This document shows positions 15,695 through 24,643 of a stretch of 63,961 nucleotides of DNA, one piece after another. Position 1 is the first letter of the stretch. Each line of letters opens with the position of its first letter. The translations under genes were made by a program, and so were the position numbers. This DNA is from Clostridia bacterium (lineage in GTDB: Bacteria > Bacillota > Clostridia > Christensenellales > Borkfalkiaceae). Where the stretch lies: assembly GCA_017624285.1 (NCBI GenBank), contig JAGANI010000007.1, positions 1 to 63,961 on the forward strand, written 5' to 3'. Under the pieces are notes generated by a model that saw only the letters and a list, made by a program, of their open reading frames with translations, ran no database searches and was not told the DNA's origin.

Positions 15695-17839
15695 ATGAAC
15701 AAAAAAACACTGTTATGTATTTTTGCGATCCTTGCGTGCGTGCTGACGGCAGGCTGCTCAAAGCCCGCCCCCAAAAGCAGCGACACCACGCTTACGCTTG
15801 CGGACGGCGCAGAGATGACGGTGGCAGACGGCGAAATCGTTTGCACAGAGGACTTTTCAAAAAGGCTTGCCTCCGCTCAGGACGTCAGCACGGAGCTGAC
15901 CTACAAGGTTGCTACGGGCGCGACGGTGGACTTTGCGTACGATGAAGAGCACATGGTGCTGGGCGCGACCGTGACGAGCGAGGACGGACTGGCATCACAA
16001 CAATACTTTTGGGATGTGGTTATGAAAAAGAGTTTCTTTATGCAGCATACTTTAAAGATCGGCAGTGAAAACGCGATCGTGTGGGACAAGGAGCTTGATT
16101 GCTTCCATCAGCCCTACACCTACAATACCGTCCGCGGTGTGTACAAGCACGACGGAGAGCAAATGGTAGCAGGCATTTACTACTCGTTTGGCGTCGACGT
16201 CGAGATCGTGGACGGAGTCAACAACGCGGAATTCGTCATTGAGCAGACCGAAACGAACGGCAGTCTTCTGCGTTTTTATATGCGCAGGTTTGACGAGGGC
16301 GATTACCGTCTTTGCACGGACTACCTGTCCTACAACACGGGCTGGAAGGGCTACCGTGAGCTTGCGAGCTGTCCGAGCGGAGCGTGCCGTATGGAGGTCA
16401 TCCGCAACAACAACAGCTTTCTGATGCTGAAGGACGGCGTCGTCTGGCGTCAGGACATTGCCTTTGGTGCGACGCAGGTCATTATGGGTGGAGAAAAGTG
16501 CGAAAGCCGCTTGAAAAACCTGATGCACGATCTGGACAAGGCGAGTGTCGTTGAAAAATACGATTCCCTCGTCGGTACGTTTACGACACCCGTGTTTGGG
16601 AACGACCTTCTGAATCTGGACACCAACCGCGTTTCGTACGGCGAGTGGACGTACGACGAAAAGACGGACTCCTACACGGCATCCCCGACCGACAACAAAA
16701 TCTACCGCGACTACCTCTACCACAACGGTCAGGCGCTCATGGGGCAGTATCTGATCTGGGAGGCAGACCTCACGATCCTCGATCACAACCAGAAGATCAA
16801 CCCTTCCGTCGGCATCTACGTCAAGGGCGGCAACTCCAGCAATCAGAAGGTGCTCCGCGCGTGGTTGCGTATCGATACGCAGAAGGACAACAACTACGAG
16901 CTCGCGAAGTACCAGATCTGCTTCGACAACGGCAGCGGCACGGAGTCCGAAGGCACGCAAAAGCGCATTCGCTACTACGGAAATTCCGTCCACTTCAAAG
17001 TTGTCTTCAACGGCAAGACCACGGAGATCTGGGTCGACGGTGTGCTTGTGTTTGAGAGCGACGGCACGCAGACGCGCATTGCGGACGATCCCGAGGCGAA
17101 GACCTACACGACGACGGACAAGATCGTTGCGACAACGGGCTTCCGTCATTTGGCGCTCCTCTGCAACGGCGCAAAGTGCGTGGCATCCAACGTCAAGGTC
17201 AGCGAGCCGTACTCGCGCGTGCTGACGGTCTACGAGGATAGGATCCAAGGCTATCTCGACACGATCAAAGCGCATCAAGAGGCAGGCACGCTTGAGCAGG
17301 GTGGCACGCTCTATATGGGCTCGAGCTTTATGGAATTCTGGAACAGATACCACAACTGGTCGACCACGATGACGGGCGCAAACGTCGGTCTTGGCGGATC
17401 GGTCAGCGCGGACTGGTTGCAGCTCATTGACCGCATCGTCATGCCGTATGCGCCGAGCCGTATCGTCCTGTACCTCAGTGGTAACGACGCGAGCGCACAG
17501 GGGAGCGAAATGGTGCCCTACATTGCCCAATCGATCATCCGCGTGCTGGAGGAGCTGAAAACGCGCTTGCCGGACGTTGAGATCTACTGGGTGTCCCTGC
17601 TGACAGGCATTAGCCTCGACGAGTACAACCTCGACTCCATGAACATCATCAACGATTGCATCAAGGAGTACATGAAGTCCAACGACTGGATCAAGTACGT
17701 TGACATAGCGACACCGCTGAACGCGGCAAACGGCAGGGTCAATCCCGTTTACATCAGCTCGGACAACGTCCACCTTAACGACGCAGGCTACGAGATCGTC
17801 GAGCGTATCGTAGGAGCGGCACTCGCAGAGCAGGAGTAA
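15695..17839 (+). CDS. Lipoprotein with C-terminal SGNH/GDSL hydrolase domain
   Basis: 714 residues from the Met at 15695 (GGGAGGT upstream). The signal peptide ends in the lipobox LTAGC, so the protein is membrane-tethered outside the cell. Residues about 30-520 are beta-rich, with a laminin-G/concanavalin-like look (for example VDGVLVFES), and would bind a polymer. The last 190 residues show SGNH blocks: LYMGSSFMEFW (nucleophile Ser), GLGGS, YLSGNDA, and DNVHLNDAGYE (Asp-x-x-His). A carbohydrate esterase such as a deacetylase is the likeliest activity. Codon use is strongly GC-rich. Confidence 0.88.
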   Translation: MNKKTLLCIFAILACVLTAGCSKPAPKSSDTTLTLADGAEMTVADGEIVCTEDFSKRLASAQDVSTELTYKVATGATVDFAYDEEHMVLGATVTSEDGLASQQYFWDVVMKKSFFMQHTLKIGSENAIVWDKELDCFHQPYTYNTVRGVYKHDGEQMVAGIYYSFGVDVEIVDGVNNAEFVIEQTETNGSLLRFYMRRFDEGDYRLCTDYLSYNTGWKGYRELASCPSGACRMEVIRNNNSFLMLKDGVVWRQDIAFGATQVIMGGEKCESRLKNLMHDLDKASVVEKYDSLVGTFTTPVFGNDLLNLDTNRVSYGEWTYDEKTDSYTASPTDNKIYRDYLYHNGQALMGQYLIWEADLTILDHNQKINPSVGIYVKGGNSSNQKVLRAWLRIDTQKDNNYELAKYQICFDNGSGTESEGTQKRIRYYGNSVHFKVVFNGKTTEIWVDGVLVFESDGTQTRIADDPEAKTYTTTDKIVATTGFRHLALLCNGAKCVASNVKVSEPYSRVLTVYEDRIQGYLDTIKAHQEAGTLEQGGTLYMGSSFMEFWNRYHNWSTTMTGANVGLGGSVSADWLQLIDRIVMPYAPSRIVLYLSGNDASAQGSEMVPYIAQSIIRVLEELKTRLPDVEIYWVSLLTGISLDEYNLDSMNIINDCIKEYMKSNDWIKYVDIATPLNAANGRVNPVYISSDNVHLNDAGYEIVERIVGAALAEQE

Positions 17840-17884
17840 CGGCGCAAACGCTTGCGTTTGGGTAAAGCAATCTGTCATAATAAA

Positions 17885-17925
17885 GGAAGCAAGCGATCCT
17901 GTCAGTTCGCTTGCTTCCTTTTTTT
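17885..17925 (+). terminator. Terminator of the SGNH lipoprotein gene
   Basis: Perfect 12-bp stem GGAAGCAAGCGA/TCGCTTGCTTCC, ten-base loop, seven T residues. Confidence 0.95.
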
Positions 17926-18030
17926 GTGTGAAATAAACATTTGTGCCCCAAACTGTTGTGGTATTTTGGTGCGGAGTGCGATATAATAATCTTGCTCGAG
18001 TCAAAAAACACAAAAAAGGAGACCAAAAAC

Positions 18031-18069
18031 ATGAATACTGTATTTAAATATTGTTATGTATTTATCTAG
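18031..18069 (+). pseudogene. Truncated gene start at the right edge of the GC-rich block
   Basis: TATAAT at 17982-17987, an AAAAAGGAGACC ribosome site at 18013-18024 and ATG at 18031 look like the start of a real gene. After 12 codons (MNTVFKYCYVFI) a TAG follows, and composition switches to the AT-rich host pattern. The original coding region seems lost at the junction. A short leader peptide is the alternative. Confidence 0.4.
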
Positions 18070-18129
18070 CACGGCAATATTAAGATATATTTTAACTTGC
18101 AACGTTTTTAATAATTTGTTTATTAAGCC

Positions 18130-20004
18130 TTACTTTATAATAAATAGTTCGCTTTGGTTGCATTTTAGCGGTATAGTTACCTTTTTATTATCAGTTTTTA
18201 TCTTTTTACCCGTGATAAATGAGGTAAGCAAGCAATCACGCTTTAACGTTAAAACGTAGTCGCCATCCTCGGGCGCTGTAATACAAATATAGCGTTTGTT
18301 TTTATAAATAACGGCGTTTTTATCCGTATATAGATGGACGCCTGCTTTTAAGCAATATGTTTTTAGGTCGCTTGCGCTAAAACCATCGGGGACGTCTATC
18401 AAGTTTTCAGCATTATCGAGATATTTTTTACCGTTTAATAAAACTAATTTTCCGTTTAAAGTAAGCGTTTTTATCAAGTCGACGTCGGCATTATTAATTT
18501 CGTACGGCGCCATATAAAATACTAATTTATACTTGCTTAAATCTTCGCTAGTAACCATAGATTTTATATATAAGTCGTAGGGTGCGCCAACAAAACCAAG
18601 TTCACATAATTGCCTAAATACCGTTTTCAAAAAATGCGCGCCACTTATAGCGTAAGGCGTTTGGCTATCTAAAACAACTGCAACTTCGCTTTCGCTAGCA
18701 AAAGGTAAAGCCATTTCTTTTTCGTACTCAAGGCGCATACGCATAAGTAAGTTTTGCATAGCGGGGGTATCAAACCAACCGCCCCACATATCAAACCACC
18801 AAAATGCGTTTGAAGAGCATAATACCTTTGAAAAAGCCTTTGTCAAATGCCAAAAACTTTGCTTTTCATCTTTTAGGCCATGCCAAGTAGGTAGCTCCAT
18901 ATATTCGTTGCCTTTATCGACGTATTTAGTGTCTACGTCGCAAAGTAGTTTGGTTTTATGCGTTCTAATATCAGCCTCTAAAAACCAAAGTTTATCTTTG
19001 TTGTGGCAAGTGCTTATACCACTTTGGTAAAACCAGTCTTTTGGGGTTTTGCGCCCGTCAACGTAGGGGAACGGGGATGCAAAATAGTCGATATAAGGTG
19101 AATTCATCAAAAGTTCGATACCCGAATGTCCACACCACATTGCGCCTGCTGCAATATATCCGTAAAAGCATCCAACTAAAATATCGTTATTAAATAACTG
19201 TTTGGTGTATTTAGTCAAGTCGTAAGACGCGGTTGCATAACGCTCGTTTAGACAGTAAAACCAGTCGTTTATCCTTGCGTTTTTTAATAAATCAACCATC
19301 GGCTCGACGTCTCTACTTGCACGTTCTTTTCCCGTTGGTACTAAAATTTCGTCAAAAGAAAGGTATTTGGTATTCCAAATATAGTTAAGGTTATCCAGCG
19401 TTTTATATTTGTTTTTACACCAGTTTCTAAAATACTTATGCGCTATTACCGAAAAATCCGACTCGTTACCTTTCCAAGACGGGGCTAGCCACTCTTCGGT
19501 ATTCATTGCGGCAATTTGCCAACCGATAACCCTATCTGCATATTTAGATTTAGCGATATGTTCTTTTAACTTTTCAAGGAAAACTTTAACGTCGGCAATC
19601 CATTTGTCAGAAAAAGCCGATTGGTAAGGGACTGCTCCGTTTTCCATAACGGTACACTCGTCGGGGTTTTCTTTTAGCCACCAAGAAGGTGTGTTTACGT
19701 TAATCCTTAAAAGGGCGTAAGCGTCGCTATTTTCAATCGCAATTGATAAATTTTTATCTACAACTGAAAAATCATATTCATCACGAGTTTTCCAAATGCT
19801 ATCGTCAAGTTGTTTTATGCCCGAAAAACCGTTTATAGGCATATCGCCCATATATAAGCATACGCTAAAAAGTTTATAGCCGATATCTCTAAACTTATCG
19901 TAACTTGCTACGCTAGGCAGGTAAGAGGTGTATGCGATAGGTAATACTTGTTTACCGTCGATATCAATAAAAAGTCTTCCGTTTCTTTTTGTAATTTTTT
20001 TCAT
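18130..20004 (-). CDS. GH42-like cytosolic beta-glycosidase
   Basis: 624 residues, no signal peptide. The N-terminal half is a TIM-barrel glycosidase: NVNTPSWWLKENPDE, then GWQIAAMNTEEW (probable acid/base region near 165) and LNYIWNTKYLSFDEI. LWFLEADIRTHKT near 335 is a candidate nucleophile glutamate. SESEVAVVLDSQTPYA starts a GH42-type trimerisation/Rossmann-like domain, and a small beta domain ends the protein. GH42 enzymes are mostly beta-galactosidases; the substrate here is uncertain. It lies 44 bases after murQ on the same strand and probably shares that operon. Confidence 0.75.
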   Translation of the reverse strand: MKKITKRNGRLFIDIDGKQVLPIAYTSYLPSVASYDKFRDIGYKLFSVCLYMGDMPINGFSGIKQLDDSIWKTRDEYDFSVVDKNLSIAIENSDAYALLRINVNTPSWWLKENPDECTVMENGAVPYQSAFSDKWIADVKVFLEKLKEHIAKSKYADRVIGWQIAAMNTEEWLAPSWKGNESDFSVIAHKYFRNWCKNKYKTLDNLNYIWNTKYLSFDEILVPTGKERASRDVEPMVDLLKNARINDWFYCLNERYATASYDLTKYTKQLFNNDILVGCFYGYIAAGAMWCGHSGIELLMNSPYIDYFASPFPYVDGRKTPKDWFYQSGISTCHNKDKLWFLEADIRTHKTKLLCDVDTKYVDKGNEYMELPTWHGLKDEKQSFWHLTKAFSKVLCSSNAFWWFDMWGGWFDTPAMQNLLMRMRLEYEKEMALPFASESEVAVVLDSQTPYAISGAHFLKTVFRQLCELGFVGAPYDLYIKSMVTSEDLSKYKLVFYMAPYEINNADVDLIKTLTLNGKLVLLNGKKYLDNAENLIDVPDGFSASDLKTYCLKAGVHLYTDKNAVIYKNKRYICITAPEDGDYVLTLKRDCLLTSFITGKKIKTDNKKVTIPLKCNQSELFIIK

Positions 20005-20048
20005 GTTTAACCTATAATATAAAATTTATTACTTAATATATAGCTTAT

Positions 20049-20870
20049 CTATAAGGTGGGGTTTTGTTTATAATCATTTACGGCGCTCCGTATATTAAAT
20101 CCGTTTTTTTCAAGAAGCATTTCAGCCGTTTCTTCATTAACGTTAGTAAGCGTAGCCGTGATACGTATCATCCTTTGTCTAAGTTTTTTGTTTGTCGGCT
20201 TTAGGTTTATCATAAGGTTTTCATATACGTAGCCTTGCTTAATCATTACCGCAGTAGAAATCATATTAAGTATCATTTTATGCGCAGTACCTGCTTTTAG
20301 TCTTGTAGAACCCGTTATGACTTCAGCACCCGTGTCTGTAAAAATAGATACGTTTGTAGTTGTCAGTAATTTAGAATCTTCATTAGAAGATATACCTACG
20401 GTAAGCGCACCACGGTCTTTTGCGTATTTTATAGCGCCAAGTACGTATTCAGCCCCACCGGCGACGGATATACCTACTACGCTATCACGCTCCGTTATGT
20501 TAAACGTAGAAAGGTCTTTAGCGCCAGCTATGGCGTTGTCTTCAGCCCCTTCTATCGCGTTGCGTAGTGCGTTATCGCCACCAGCTATTATGCCTACGAC
20601 TAATCCGTTTGGTACGCCAAACGTTGGTGGACATTCCGACGCGTCAAGCACGCCTAATCTGCCAGAAGTCCCACATCCTACGTAAAAAAGTCTACCACCC
20701 TTAGCCATCCTTAAAGATATTTCATCCACGGCGTTTGATATGCTATTTTGCGCCATAGCTACGGCATTTACGGCGTTTAAATTTTCTTTTTGCATTACTG
20801 CTATAATATCGCTTGTCGGCATTTTATCTATGTTAGTAGTGCTAGGGTTTCTTTCCTCTGTTTTTAGCAT
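20049..20870 (-). CDS. murQ: N-acetylmuramic acid 6-phosphate etherase
   Basis: 273 residues, slightly short for the family. TEERNP and the SIS-domain FYVGCGTSGRLGVLDASECPPTFG are diagnostic, and SISVAGGAEY-like sugar-phosphate binding and TRLKAGTAHKMILNMIS follow. It cleaves the lactyl ether of MurNAc-6-phosphate to yield GlcNAc-6-phosphate and lactate, the substrate of NagA at the window start. It overlaps the kinase gene by 7 bases. No MurNAc phosphotransferase transporter is visible, so the upstream kinase probably supplies the phosphate. Confidence 0.95.
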   Translation of the reverse strand: MLKTEERNPSTTNIDKMPTSDIIAVMQKENLNAVNAVAMAQNSISNAVDEISLRMAKGGRLFYVGCGTSGRLGVLDASECPPTFGVPNGLVVGIIAGGDNALRNAIEGAEDNAIAGAKDLSTFNITERDSVVGISVAGGAEYVLGAIKYAKDRGALTVGISSNEDSKLLTTTNVSIFTDTGAEVITGSTRLKAGTAHKMILNMISTAVMIKQGYVYENLMINLKPTNKKLRQRMIRITATLTNVNEETAEMLLEKNGFNIRSAVNDYKQNPTL

Positions 20871-21964
20871 GTGGTTTCTCCTTTAAGCTTTTTGGCAAGT
20901 TTTAAAGCGCCAAAAATTTGCCTTTCTTTAGCCACGTTTAGGTTGTAAGTTGACGGATTTTTAAGGTGCGCCCGTATCATAGGCATAATAACGTCAGCCC
21001 TTGTTACAAGCCCACCTGTTAAAACGATGTTTTTATTGTTTTCGCTTATACTGGTTTCAATAAGTTTTGCGATAGCCCGCATGTTTTTGTCTAATATTCG
21101 GCGTGAAACGTCGTCGCCGTTATCGTAACACTCAAATACGATAGGAGCAAGTGATGCAATTTTTCTTTTGCCACCATCGTATAGGTCAGCAATAGAAGCA
21201 AGACCTGTGTTTCCTAGGGCGCGTGTTATTGCAATAGACAGCATATCTTTACTTTTAGATTCTTCGATAGAAAGCGTATGCATTATTGCATCACGACCTA
21301 TAGCGTAACCGCTACCGCCTTCTTCAAACAAATAACCCCATCCGCCGTGTCTAATAAGTTGATTGTTAGTTTTAGTAAAAGCTACCGTACCCGTACCCAT
21401 AATAACAACAGTCCCATCCACGTTGGATAGCGTAGAGGCAACGGCGTTTTCCGCATCGCTACCGTTATTAAAGTCTGCAAAGCCAAAACTAGCAAGAAGA
21501 TCGTGTATCTTTTCTTTATTTTGACCGGTTATCCCACCGGCAATACCTGCAAAAGCGTAAACTGACGACGTAGGTTTATCTCCAATTACGGATGATATAC
21601 CCTTTACAAGTATATCCCTAGCGCGTGCAAAACCTATATCGACGGGGTTTGCGCCTTCAAGTATTATGTTTGAAAGTATTTTTCCACTTTTATCACATAG
21701 CGCAAATTCAGTTTTTGTGCCACCGCCGTCAATACCAAGAAAAAAGTAATCGCTATCATCAAGAAGTAGCGTGTTTACGTCGGTTTTTAATATAGATGCT
21801 AATCGTGGCAAGACTACGCTTGGCGCAATAGCTGCTCCATTTTCCCATTTGCTAATGTTTTTTTCACTATATCCCAAAGCTTCGGCAAGTTGTTTTTGCG
21901 TCATTTTAAGCGCTTCTCGTCTCTCTTTTAGTTTTGATGAAAACAGTTTATATATATCTGCCAT
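20864..21964 (-). CDS. XRE DNA-binding domain fused to a BadF-type amino-sugar kinase
   Basis: 366 residues from the ATG at 21964 (GGAGAA six bases upstream; the open frame begins earlier at a TTG). Residues about 1-65 form an XRE helix-turn-helix (MTQKQLAEALGYSEKNISKWENG). From about 75 the ATPase fold of GlcNAc kinases begins: FLGIDGGGTKTEFAL, AGIAGGITG, VIMGTGTVAF, GGWGYLFEEGGSGYAIG, VLTGG. First gene of an operon with murQ, so it probably phosphorylates MurNAc/GlcNAc and may sense the same sugar for regulation. The dual role is inference. Confidence 0.9.
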   Translation of the reverse strand: MADIYKLFSSKLKERREALKMTQKQLAEALGYSEKNISKWENGAAIAPSVVLPRLASILKTDVNTLLLDDSDYFFLGIDGGGTKTEFALCDKSGKILSNIILEGANPVDIGFARARDILVKGISSVIGDKPTSSVYAFAGIAGGITGQNKEKIHDLLASFGFADFNNGSDAENAVASTLSNVDGTVVIMGTGTVAFTKTNNQLIRHGGWGYLFEEGGSGYAIGRDAIMHTLSIEESKSKDMLSIAITRALGNTGLASIADLYDGGKRKIASLAPIVFECYDNGDDVSRRILDKNMRAIAKLIETSISENNKNIVLTGGLVTRADVIMPMIRAHLKNPSTYNLNVAKERQIFGALKLAKKLKGETTC

Positions 21965-21993
21965 AATCTTCTCCAAATTTTGTTTACACTACT

Positions 21994-22021
21994 ATTATAT
22001 ACCATTTTTATAAAATTTCAA
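21994..22021 (-). promoter_or_regulatory. Promoter of the kinase-murQ-GH42-like operon
   Basis: Minus-strand TTGAAA (22021-22016), 16-bp spacer, TATAAT (21999-21994), 30 bases before the kinase ATG. Confidence 0.8.
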
Positions 22022-22139
22022 GGCACATTTTGTGGAAAAACCAAATTACTCTACTTTTGCGAGAGTTTTATGCGATAAAGACTTTATTATATAAGCTACA
22101 TTTTTAAGCATTAAAACCGCAACGTTTTTTTAATAACTA

Positions 22140-22167
22140 TTGACAAAAACAAATTTTAGGTTAAAAT
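22140..22167 (+). promoter_or_regulatory. Promoter of the 22.2 kb glycosidase-like gene
   Basis: TTGACA (22140-22145), 16-bp spacer, TAAAAT (22162-22167). Divergent from the kinase promoter; the roughly 230-bp region between the genes may hold shared operators. Confidence 0.7.
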
Positions 22168-22196
22168 TTAAGTAGCGATTATTTTAGGAGTCTATT

Positions 22197-24236
22197 ATGA
22201 AAGATATTACGCGCGAGTATAAAACGATAATCCCCTTAAATATCCCTATAAGTAAGCTATCTAATTGGGGCGAGGAATACGTTAAACTTGCTAAAAGGTT
22301 AAACGCAGGCATATTTTTGGTTACTAAAAACGTTTTTGGCGATAGAGAACGCTTTTTAGCTATTATCGAAGAAACCAAACAAAAAGTTGAGTTTTTCAAA
22401 GATAGGGGCGTTGACGTTGGCGTATGGCTTTGCCCGACCACCGGCCATGAAGGCATGGGCTTAGCAATCGGCAAGGAGGGGGAGTCGTTTATACACCGTC
22501 AGGTTGCAGATTATTCTAGTGGTAAAGCAGAGCTTATCGAACAAGCTTTTTGCCCGTTGGATGAAAATTTCACTAAAGACTTCGCTTGGAAGATGCAAGT
22601 TTTAAGCCAAACGGGCGCAACGATGTCTTTATTTGAAGACGACTTCCGTCTGTCTGGTCCACCGATTTCAAAGGTTGCGTGTTGTTGCGATTTACACATG
22701 AAGGCTTTTTCTAAAATGGTTGGTAGGACGGTTACTGTAGACGAACTTCGCGATTTAATTTATAATAACGACGATTTATCTTATCGTCAAAAGTGGCAGG
22801 ATTTAAAGCGCGATACCATGCTTAACTTTGTAAAAGCGTTGAGGGATGCAGTTGATAAGGTCAACCCCAGCTTTAGGATTGGTATCAGCGCAAGTCGCTT
22901 AAATTACGATATCGACGGTGCTACTATACAAGAAATTTCCATAGTGGCGGCAGGTAACACAAAGCCTTTCGTCCGTTTAACGGGCGCGCCTTACTGGGCA
23001 AAAGAAAACAACACTATAAGTTCTGTTATAGAAAGCAACCGTATGCAGTTTGGTTGGTTTAGTGGTAGTGGTATCGAAATTTTATCCGAAGGCGATCCGT
23101 ACCCCCGTCCAAGGATTAGGCTTCCCGCAGCGTATTTAGAAGTCTTTGACCAAATTTTACGCGCTAACGGCGATTGCGACGGTATTTATAAGTATATTAC
23201 AGCATACCGTCAAGGCCCTTGGTATGAAGAAGGCTATATAGATTTCCACGTTAAAAATCAAGAGCTATACGCTTTAATTGATAAACTTTTCGACGGCAAA
23301 AAGATGATAGGGCTTCAGCCGTTTGTAAAACAACAAAAATTGGCGCAAGCAGTCTTTGACGACTTACAGCCGTTTGAAGAATTCGGCGCGTATTATAGGC
23401 TAGATAGCGTTATTCCGCCGGAATCTTATCTCGTAACGGATTGTTCTATCCCCACTTCTTACGACGGGTGCGACTACGCAGGTCTTGCTTTTGGTGAAAA
23501 CGCCAGACATTTATCCGATGCTCAGCTTAAAAACGGCATAATTACCGATTTAAAGGGCGCTAAAATCTTAAAAGATAAAGGCGTTGACGTCGGTTTATTA
23601 GATTATCAATTAGTAGACGTTAATCCTACTGAAGAAATCTTTTTAGAAGATAATATTTCGCTATTAATAGGGCAACCTTCGCCGTATAGGTTACGCTTTT
23701 ATAAAACGCGTTTAAGCGATACGGCTAAAGTGGTTGGCGTATTCCATTACGGGCAAGACGTTTGTACGTTTGGTCCGTATAAGACAAAAATCTTAAATAA
23801 GGGCGATATGCAAGATTTACCCTCGTGCTATTTATACGAAAACGCCGACGGTCAAAGATTTTGCGTATATACTTTTATTGCGACAAACGTTCAAAACCGT
23901 GACGTTTACAACGCTTTCAACGGGGAGTTTTTTGCTTCGTATGCAAGACAGCGCCAGTTAATTAATTGTATAGAGTGGGTACAAAATAAAAAATTACCTG
24001 CAAAAACGTTTAAGACGCCTTACCTATATACCTTGTGCGCTGAGGGTAGTGATAGCGTCGTTATCGGTTTATGGAATATTTGTAACGACGAGGTCTTAAG
24101 TCCCAAAATAGAATTAGGCATACCTGCAAAAGATATCAATTTTTATTTAACCGACGGCTATTTAGACGGCGATACCGTTTATTTAACTAAAACTATAAAA
24201 CCGTACGATTGCGTCTTTATTGAAATTAAAAAATAA
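22197..24236 (+). CDS. Cytosolic TIM-barrel glycosidase-like protein, unrecognised family
   Basis: 679 residues, no signal peptide, TAGGAG upstream. The N-terminal 320 residues look like a (beta/alpha)8 barrel: GVDVGVWLCPTTGHEG, TMSLFEDDFRLSG (a candidate acidic catalytic pair near 150), NPSFRIGISASRLNYD, and SGIEILSEGDPYPRPR. The C-terminal part has a Rossmann-like region (GAKILKDKGVDVGLLDYQLV), then a beta domain ending in TLCAEGSDSVVIGLWNI. This layout parallels GH42-like enzymes, including its divergent neighbour, but I do not recognise the family. It is probably intracellular processing of an imported oligosaccharide. Confidence 0.75.
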   Translation: MKDITREYKTIIPLNIPISKLSNWGEEYVKLAKRLNAGIFLVTKNVFGDRERFLAIIEETKQKVEFFKDRGVDVGVWLCPTTGHEGMGLAIGKEGESFIHRQVADYSSGKAELIEQAFCPLDENFTKDFAWKMQVLSQTGATMSLFEDDFRLSGPPISKVACCCDLHMKAFSKMVGRTVTVDELRDLIYNNDDLSYRQKWQDLKRDTMLNFVKALRDAVDKVNPSFRIGISASRLNYDIDGATIQEISIVAAGNTKPFVRLTGAPYWAKENNTISSVIESNRMQFGWFSGSGIEILSEGDPYPRPRIRLPAAYLEVFDQILRANGDCDGIYKYITAYRQGPWYEEGYIDFHVKNQELYALIDKLFDGKKMIGLQPFVKQQKLAQAVFDDLQPFEEFGAYYRLDSVIPPESYLVTDCSIPTSYDGCDYAGLAFGENARHLSDAQLKNGIITDLKGAKILKDKGVDVGLLDYQLVDVNPTEEIFLEDNISLLIGQPSPYRLRFYKTRLSDTAKVVGVFHYGQDVCTFGPYKTKILNKGDMQDLPSCYLYENADGQRFCVYTFIATNVQNRDVYNAFNGEFFASYARQRQLINCIEWVQNKKLPAKTFKTPYLYTLCAEGSDSVVIGLWNICNDEVLSPKIELGIPAKDINFYLTDGYLDGDTVYLTKTIKPYDCVFIEIKK

Positions 24237-24285
24237 TTTTTAATAGGGTTATTTAAATAAAAATCGTATTTAATAATAAATCAAA

Positions 24286-24318
24286 AAAAGACTTAAAATT
24301 TGCCTTTTAAGTCTTTTA
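24286..24318 (+). terminator. Terminator of the glycosidase-like gene
   Basis: Perfect 13-bp AT-rich stem AAAAGACTTAAAA/TTTTAAGTCTTTT, six-base loop. Confidence 0.75.
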
Positions 24319-24516
24319 TATTGTAATGTTTTATATCTTTTAAATAAATATATAAATACTAATATAAACGTTTTGCCGGTTTTTAAATGAATTTGCAGGC
24401 ATTTTTTATATCGGTATGGCAAAATTGGTAGTTAATCTACTTTTTTAAAAAATATATCGTTTCAACGATATTTTAAAAATATGTCCTAAAAAGATAAAAG
24501 TATTTTTTTCGTTTAG

Positions 24517-24545
24517 TTGAAATGATTTTCTTTATTGCTTATAAT
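24517..24545 (+). promoter_or_regulatory. Promoter of the lipoprotein pair
   Basis: TTGAAA (24517-24522), 17-bp spacer, TATAAT (24540-24545), about 100 bases before the ATG. Confidence 0.8.
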
Positions 24546-24643
24546 AAAAATACAAGATGCTTATTAAAAAGTTCTTTACGCGCAAAATATTTTAGGCGCT
24601 AAAAAGGTTGCTTGTCTAATATTTACTTATTAAAGGAGAAGGC

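Larger units (their letters stand above)
24237..24643 (+). other. Intergenic region with terminator and promoter
   Basis: About 400 AT-rich bases. They contain the terminator at 24286-24318 and the lipoprotein promoter at 24517-24545. Between them (24320-24510) I see nothing beyond A/T-rich sequence and short self-complementary stretches. Confidence 0.6.

Noticed and set aside
16052..18013. 653-codon minus-strand open frame opposite the SGNH lipoprotein
   Set aside because: Antisense shadow created by GC-rich codon bias. The sense strand has a lipobox, SGNH motifs, a ribosome site and a terminator.
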